Positions 63,164 through 64,000 of a stretch of DNA of 64,000 nt are shown here, piece by piece. Location: assembly GCA_026129405.1 (NCBI GenBank), contig JAHCID010000007.1:186001-250000 (forward strand), given 5' to 3'. Positions within the stretch are counted from its first letter, which is position 1, and each line of letters begins with the position of its first letter. The DNA is from a bacterium (GTDB lineage: Bacteria; Desulfobacterota; Binatia; DP-6). The position numbers and the translations under genes were made by a program. Below the pieces are notes generated by a model. That model was not told the DNA's origin. It searched no databases and worked only from the letters and a program-made list of their open reading frames with translations.

Positions 63164-64000
63164 TCACGCGCCCGGCAGCCGGATGTGCACGCGCGTGCCG
63201 CGGCCCGGCGCCGAGTCGATCGCCAGCGAGCCGCCGAGGACGCCGAGCAGGCGCGACACGATGGCGAGGCCGAGACCCGTGCCGGCGGCCGGTCCGCTGC
63301 CGTGAACGAAGGGCTCCGTCACCTGGCGGGCGAGCACGGTGTCCATGCCCGGGCCGGTGTCGGCGACGGTGACGTCGACGGCCTCGCCGACGCGCGCCGC
63401 GACCAGACGCACGCAGCCCGCCTGCGTGAACTTCGCGGCGTTCACCAGTACGTTGACGAGCACCTGGCGCAGTCGCTCGCGGTCGGTGCGCGCCACCGCG
63501 TCGCTGGCGATGGTCATGTCGAACGCGACGGGGCGATCGCGCAGGAGCGCCTCCATCATCTCGCGCAGGCCGTCGGTGAGCTCGCCGAGGTGGACGGGGA
63601 GCAGCGTGCAGCTGAGCTTGCCCTGCTCGATGCGCGCGAGGTCGAGAAGGTCGTTGACGAGCGTCAGCTGGCTCGCGGCGGTGCGCTCCATGCGGCGCAG
63701 CGTGTCGCGCTGCTCGGTGGTGACGGCGCCGAACGTCTCCTCGCCGAGGAGCTGCGTGTAGCCGAGCAGCACGTTGAGCGGCGTGCGCAGGTCGTGCGAC
63801 ACGCTCGCGAGGAACTCGCTCTTCGCCGCGCTCGCCTGGCGCAGCTCCTCGACGACGAGCCCCTTGCGCAGCGCGACCGTGGTGATGGCGCCGAGGAGGC
63901 GCGCGTCCTCCTCGTCCGTCGGCTTGAAGCGGAACGGCTCCTCGACGTCCGTCACCGTGAGCACGCCGAGCCAGCCGGCGGCGTCGACCAGCGGGATGAT
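63164..64000 (-). CDS. Sensor histidine kinase (GAF-HisKA-HATPase), truncated by the window edge
   Basis: 278 residues are visible; the frame stays open to base 64000. The N-terminal end looks like the tail of a GAF domain (GWLGVLTVTDVEEPFRF), then HisKA with SVSHDLRTPLNVLLGYTQLLG (in part SHDLRTPLNVLLGYTQ) and HATPase with NVLVNAAKFTQ, DTGPGMD and GTGLGLAIVSRL. It ends VHIRLPGA. A response regulator gene may lie beyond the window. The kinase core is intact. Confidence 0.92.
   Translation of the reverse strand: MIPLVDAAGWLGVLTVTDVEEPFRFKPTDEEDARLLGAITTVALRKGLVVEELRQASAAKSEFLASVSHDLRTPLNVLLGYTQLLGEETFGAVTTEQRDTLRRMERTAASQLTLVNDLLDLARIEQGKLSCTLLPVHLGELTDGLREMMEALLRDRPVAFDMTIASDAVARTDRERLRQVLVNVLVNAAKFTQAGCVRLVAARVGEAVDVTVADTGPGMDTVLARQVTEPFVHGSGPAAGTGLGLAIVSRLLGVLGGSLAIDSAPGRGTRVHIRLPGA

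Overview
The window is a very GC-rich bacterial chromosome segment (strong G/C bias at third codon positions almost throughout). It is densely packed on both strands and contains no recognisable rRNA, tRNA, insertion sequence, prophage or CRISPR array. Many neighbouring genes share overlapping stop/start codons of the ATGA or GTGA type. The gene content is that of a Gram-negative soil or sediment heterotroph: acyl-CoA dehydrogenase, enoyl-CoA hydratase, acyl-CoA thioesterases, a phosphotransferase of the acyl-CoA-dehydrogenase-associated type, an LLM oxidoreductase, P450s, amidohydrolases, a MaoC hydratase and many histidine kinases. This resembles uncultured Deltaproteobacteria-like lineages such as Binatota, but that placement is an impression from protein style and no marker gene confirms it.

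Layout. 1-5241 (minus): a chemosensory-style signalling operon without a chemoreceptor, made of a membrane GAF hybrid histidine kinase with three receiver domains (carrying an apparent frameshift), CheR, a receiver-less CheB and a REC-PAS protein. 5263-9679: a dicarboxylate/glutamate-type symporter diverging from a translationally coupled MaoC hydratase / amidase / DUF4336 operon. 10032-13066: an XRE-type regulator, a 3-hydroxyisobutyrate-dehydrogenase-like enzyme and an N-acyl-D-amino-acid-deacylase-like amidohydrolase. 13131-25996: a maltooligosaccharide/trehalose region (TreZ, TreY, glycogen debranching enzyme, a second TreZ-like protein), split by a regulatory island. That island holds an ECF sigma factor with two small membrane proteins, and divergently a small membrane protein followed by a single-chain fusion of an ABC1/UbiB-type kinase and a cytochrome P450. 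The divergent promoters of the two arms are near-perfect mirror copies.

26214-38715: a small secreted protein, a zinc-type alcohol dehydrogenase, a TesB thioesterase, then a stretch of visibly less GC-biased genes (an unidentified 1000-residue membrane protein, a PhoD-like phosphatase, an unidentified membrane protein) with a frameshifted TauD dioxygenase between them, then an amidohydrolase, an M20 peptidase-type amidohydrolase and a secreted protein. 38826-41988: an ECF41/SigJ-type sigma factor, a decayed SDR gene, an NmrA-like gene and a cupin-adenylate cyclase fusion; the last two diverge from a pair of matching ECF41-type promoters.

42040-64000: mixed metabolic genes, including an alpha/beta hydrolase, APH-like kinase, P450, SDR, ferritin-like protein, a putative type-1-copper lipoprotein next to a PuuD-like membrane protein, FecR-like protein, PaaI thioesterase, dCTP deaminase, enoyl-CoA hydratase, glucan phosphorylase, PAS histidine kinase, LLM oxidoreductase, acyl-CoA dehydrogenase, glyoxalase-fold protein, PlsC acyltransferase, a large secreted hydrolase, MoeA, another hydrolase and a truncated GAF histidine kinase at the right edge.

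The best candidate for a new system is the sigma-factor-controlled kinase-P450 fusion at 17809-21909. The second is the twin-promoter ECF41 regulon at 38826-41988. Start codons are often GTG and several are uncertain; alternatives are given where they matter.
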